Assembly: GCF_050948175.1 (NCBI RefSeq)
Contig: NC_135199.1
Span: 6,762,501 to 6,826,500 of the forward strand
Direction of reading: 5' to 3'
DNA length: 64,000 nucleotides
DNA from: Xylocopa sonorina
Taxonomy: Eukaryota > Arthropoda > Insecta > Hymenoptera > Apidae
Below are positions 60,301 to 64,000 of this stretch, one piece after another (position 1 is the stretch's first letter; each line of letters begins with the position of its first letter). Made by a program: the position numbers and the translations under genes. The notes under the pieces are model-generated. The model worked only from the letters and a program-made list of their open reading frames with translations. It had not been told where the DNA came from and did not search any database.

Positions 60301-63300
60301 CGGTGGATTAACCTCGGGGCTCAAGATATCAGTCCGGGATTTACCGTGGCTCGCCCCGTCGTTACGGCTTCCCTTGGACCGCCTACGTTTCTGTCTCTTC
60401 GCTTATTGTTGGCCCGGGCGCGTGCGTGAAAATCGCGCGACCGACCGAGCTTCCCGTGGGCTGTCGCTCGGTCGTGAAACGACCGGTGGCCCCGTGACTT
60501 CCAGCCGCGAGATCTGAATTTATTAATTGGTTAACCATGGAGGAACGAGTGGTCGCTGGTCCGCGGCTGACTAACGATAATTCCGTTCCATTTAAATGTT
60601 TAGTCGATTTCGATTCGCGGCACAACCAGCCAGTTTCCTGATAGACGACATGCGGCTGTTAATTACTCGCGTTGAGTTATAGCCAGCTGATACCTTCTTC
60701 GGTTGTTTGATAATACTTTTCGAGCAGTTCGAGCAGAGCGTTTCGAAGTACGTAATACACAGGGTGCGGAAGTGGACGAGATACACGTTGAACGTTCGTG
60801 TCAGCGCAACTTTCGTGGACGACGGAACGGCTAAGGGGGCGGATGAGGGTAAAGAGATAGGGCGGGCAAATGGAAGCATCGGTAGCAGGACACGTCTTCG
60901 CTCCTTTCTTCCGTTCTCTCGCTTCCCTCGTAATTTAGACCAACGGTCTGGTGTACTTTCGTTACCTCGAGGTTAATCCTCTCGTACAGTTTGCTACGAC
61001 GTTACGAGCAGATCCTTCGAACTCGTTCGTTACATCTCGAATGCTTTATGATGATCGCCACGTATGTTGGAAATTTCCAGTTACACCGAATCGCATCGGG
61101 AAAGTTTACGATCCAGTGCTTAAACCAGCACGACTCTCGAGATGACATGATTTAAAGAGGATATGCAGTTCTGTCGCACGTGTACTCGATGGCGCACCGT
61201 CTCGACCATGAACTGAAACGCAGACTTTCACCACTTCAGAGTGGTCCTCGAGTCCTTTTCCTTACTGGGTGGTCCGCAATTAAACAAACCAGCCACTGCG
61301 ACATCCTACCGATACCAAACCCGAAGGATACCCTCGAACACGTCAATTCGTCACGGTTTCTGTTTCCTTTTTTCCCTTTTATAATATTTATCCTGAGTCC
61401 CCTCGAAAAGTTTCGTTTCTCGTACGAATACGTGGGATCGCACGAGACCGTCGAGAGGAAACAGGAACACGAGACGGTGGGTAGAACGAGTTTCCCGCTG
61501 GAGTAAGTGTACTTATGTATCTAGAGACGGTGGTGTTCTTGGTAATTTAGACTCGCAATGAATCGAGCGTATATGCTTGCACGCCGCGAGAAAGTCGCTC
61601 GCAAATCGAACAAGATATTGCTATCGGTTGTCCGGGTCTTAATCACGTCGCGACGACGCTAGACCACCCCGACACACGAATAAGTTCAACGATAGGAGCG
61701 CAACGAGGATACCCTGCCGCGGGGATTCCTTTTTCTCGTACCACCCGGGACAATTTATCGCCGCGACCCGCAACGAATTCGATTGTTTAATGCGTATCGC
61801 GTGTCCGTGGCGAGACTCGGAATACGGCGAGGGGAGGAACGCATTGCATTTCGCGTAATCGAGTTAAGCGCAACCGAACGGGTCGCGCGTTCAACGGTTT
61901 CTACCCTTTCGTTTGCACTGGAAACAGTTTACTAATGGATTTAAAAGTTATTAGCGCTTGTTATCGGAGATGATATCTTTAATACGTCGAGTGGGCGCCT
62001 CTCATTTTTCGAGGAGGCATTCAGGACTAATTCAGACAGAAAATAGAGATTCGAGCGGTACAGGACACGGGATGGTTATCGAAATGGACAGTCTGCGTAC
62101 GAGTCACAAAATATTAGGAGGAGAGTGGATTGTTCTCTCTTGTCGGAAGAGGTACGGTCCTTTTCTGCCGCTGAGAAACGAGCTTCACTCGATTTCCTCG
62201 CTACCTCGGCCAAGATTTACGCAACAAGACCGCGCTCGGAGACCAGAGGTGCGCTTCACCTGGTTGCAATCTCTAATTGATTCAGTGCAAGTTTCCGCCA
62301 CGATCGTCGAAAAGCGGTGCTCCCATCGCCGTTGAGTGTATTATTCTTCTCCGTGGAATGACGCAGCGTATCACGTAGAGGATTCAGGACCGTGGAAACA
62401 GGGGAGCACGGTCAAATTCTCGTGGTACGGAGTCAGTTACTCACGCTCTGTTTCGTGCTTCGCATGGTGGATTGTTTGTATAAATTAATTGCCACCCTCT
62501 CTTTCTCTCCCTATCTCCCGCTGTCTTTCTCTCTGAACGTAAGAACAAGTTTGCCCGACCGATGCAACGAGCGTAACGGACGAATCTCTGACGTGAAAAC
62601 GCGACGGCGTTAATTTATGCGATACATTTAACGCATTTGCATCTCATTCTTTGGGAGCCGCTCGTTCCGCTAATTTGTATAATAATAATAGCGATGATGA
62701 TTGACGAAATTATAATGGAAGGAGGGCGATTATTAGTCGAGCGGCAACGGGACAGTAATGGCGGCTCGAGGCGTCAGATATTCGAGGAAATACTGTAATG
62801 TGGATCTTTAGAAGCGTCAGATAACAATTTGAACCTTTCGAAATCCAATAACTCGTTATCGGGCCGCTGTAAATGGAAGTAATTCCGCCGCTCTGGAATC
62901 GTCGCGGCCATCTCATCGGCTGCTCTCTTTTCCTACCCCCATTCTCGCGCGCCTTCTCGCGGCGAAGAAAATCGAGTTCCGCGGAAAACGAATACTTACA
63001 AATCCGATTCTTAACGAACAACAACTGTCAACGACAGTCTGAGCGGTGAAATTATTTTCGTCCGTGATGGAGTTCGTTAATGGATCGCGAAACAGCGGAC
63101 AGAGAAACAGCGAGTGGGAGAGAACGAGCGGAACAATCGCCCGCGGAGAAACCGCGCGTGTACCCCCAGTTATAATTTCATTTTCGCGCAAGACTTAATT
63201 GTTTTCCCCTGCCGGTCTACACGGCCGTTCGTTCGTTCTCCTCTGTTTAAACGGTTCGCAACCGCGGACGTGGAACAGCGAAAATATAAGGCGAGGCATC

Positions 63301-64000
63301 GCTCGTCGTCCCGTCTCGCGTCCAATCAATCCTATTTACATTTTTACGCGAGGCCACTTTGGCCTGCGCGCGTTTTACATACGCGCCACGAGGATCGTTC
63401 GAACGGTAACGGAGAGGAAGAAGCGGTGATCGTACAGTTGCAGCCATCGTTTCTCTTTGCGGATCGTTAGCATATTTCCTTCGTCCTGAGGAATATCGAG
63501 GGTACAGCCGGGTGACGACGGCCAGATAGCTTCCAGTAAATTGTGTTCCTACGGTAATTCAGTCGTGAATCTTCCGGGCGAACGAGTCCGCTGCCGTTTC
63601 CAATTACAGGATGGACTTTGATTCGTCGGGGCGCGGGCATCGGGCATCGACACGTTCGTTGAAAGGCATTGGTCGCGTGGATCGATATCGAAATTCTTTT
63701 GAGACGCACTCCTCCTCGTGGAAGCCCCCTCGCGAATCAGCCCGTGGGGCTATAAGCCGGATCCCCTTGCCAGTGGCCACCGCCGTCTTTCGCGGAAGTG
63801 AATCGAGCTCAAAGCGTAAGGATTGCCGGGGGATATCGGCCTTGACGGCTGTCGTCGATGTCGATAAGTTGGATAAAAATATGTTTCCTGCTTTAATCGT
63901 GACAATTTTGCGCATTTTTTACACCAGCTATCAAATTTCACCTGTTATTATTTACATGCAATGCAAACTTTCAGTAGTATATTGGATGGTTCGAGTTCGA
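57369..64000. other. GC-rich, gene-poor region to window end
   Basis: No supportable gene. CpG-rich throughout, with a (GA)n/(CA)n-like tract at about 57,702-57,732, an alternating CG-rich run at about 60,245-60,268 and a CT-rich tract at about 62,493-62,535. Open frames overlap in several phases on both strands and lack recognisable domains. TAAT-core islands occur at about 62,600-62,720. Confidence 0.4.

Overview
This is insect genomic DNA, most likely from a hymenopteran (bee, ant or wasp). The genes have short introns with GT/AG borders, in AT-rich DNA. Tandem fatty acyl-CoA reductase (FAR) genes are typical of insects. The right third is GC-rich, keeps its CpG and appears gene-poor, which fits the strong compositional swings of hymenopteran genomes. 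The species cannot be named from the sequence alone. Gene models were built by hand by joining open frames at splice sites that keep the reading phase, then comparing them with remembered family members. No database search was possible.

Layout. 1-6.1 kb: no convincing gene; CpG-rich, promoter-like patches at 2.2-2.5 and 3.1-4.05 kb. 6.15-7.45 kb (+): a decayed FAR copy with in-frame stops. 11.93-16.56 kb (+): FAR-A, six exons, 504 aa. Its 2.75-kb first intron holds frameshifted coding-like islands, and another unrecognised ORF lies downstream at 17.46-18.05 kb. 20.9-26.48 kb (+): FAR-B, eight coding exons, 518 aa, with a probable upstream 5'UTR exon. 26.75-28.65 kb (-): ribosomal protein RpS3A (eS1), five exons, 267 aa; introns 2 and 3 each hold a 130-nt candidate H/ACA snoRNA, and the two look like paralogues. 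29.32-31.19 kb (+): a TMEM185 family membrane protein, five exons, 339 aa, head-to-head with RpS3A. 33.94-35.36 kb (-): the last four exons of an FBXL3-type F-box/LRR protein; the F-box end was not found. 39.93-40.26 kb: a large imperfect inverted repeat and several CTCF-like motifs. 40.55-42.72 kb (+): a CLCC1-like ER chloride channel, nine exons, 488 aa.

From about 44 kb to the end the composition shifts to GC-rich and CpG-rich. I find no supportable gene there. Two TTAA-flanked inverted-repeat elements stand out: a 589-bp piggyBac-type non-autonomous element at 50.64-51.23 kb, and a 221-bp element with perfect 48-bp terminal repeats at 56.79-57.01 kb, whose core and right end are repeated in tandem (period 167 bp) to about 57.31 kb.

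The genes are not one pathway. The three FAR units are a local family made by tandem duplication, with one member dead. FAR enzymes reduce fatty acyl-CoAs to alcohols for cuticular waxes, pheromones or ether lipids. RpS3A, TMEM185, FBXL3-like and CLCC1 are housekeeping or regulatory genes that happen to be neighbours.
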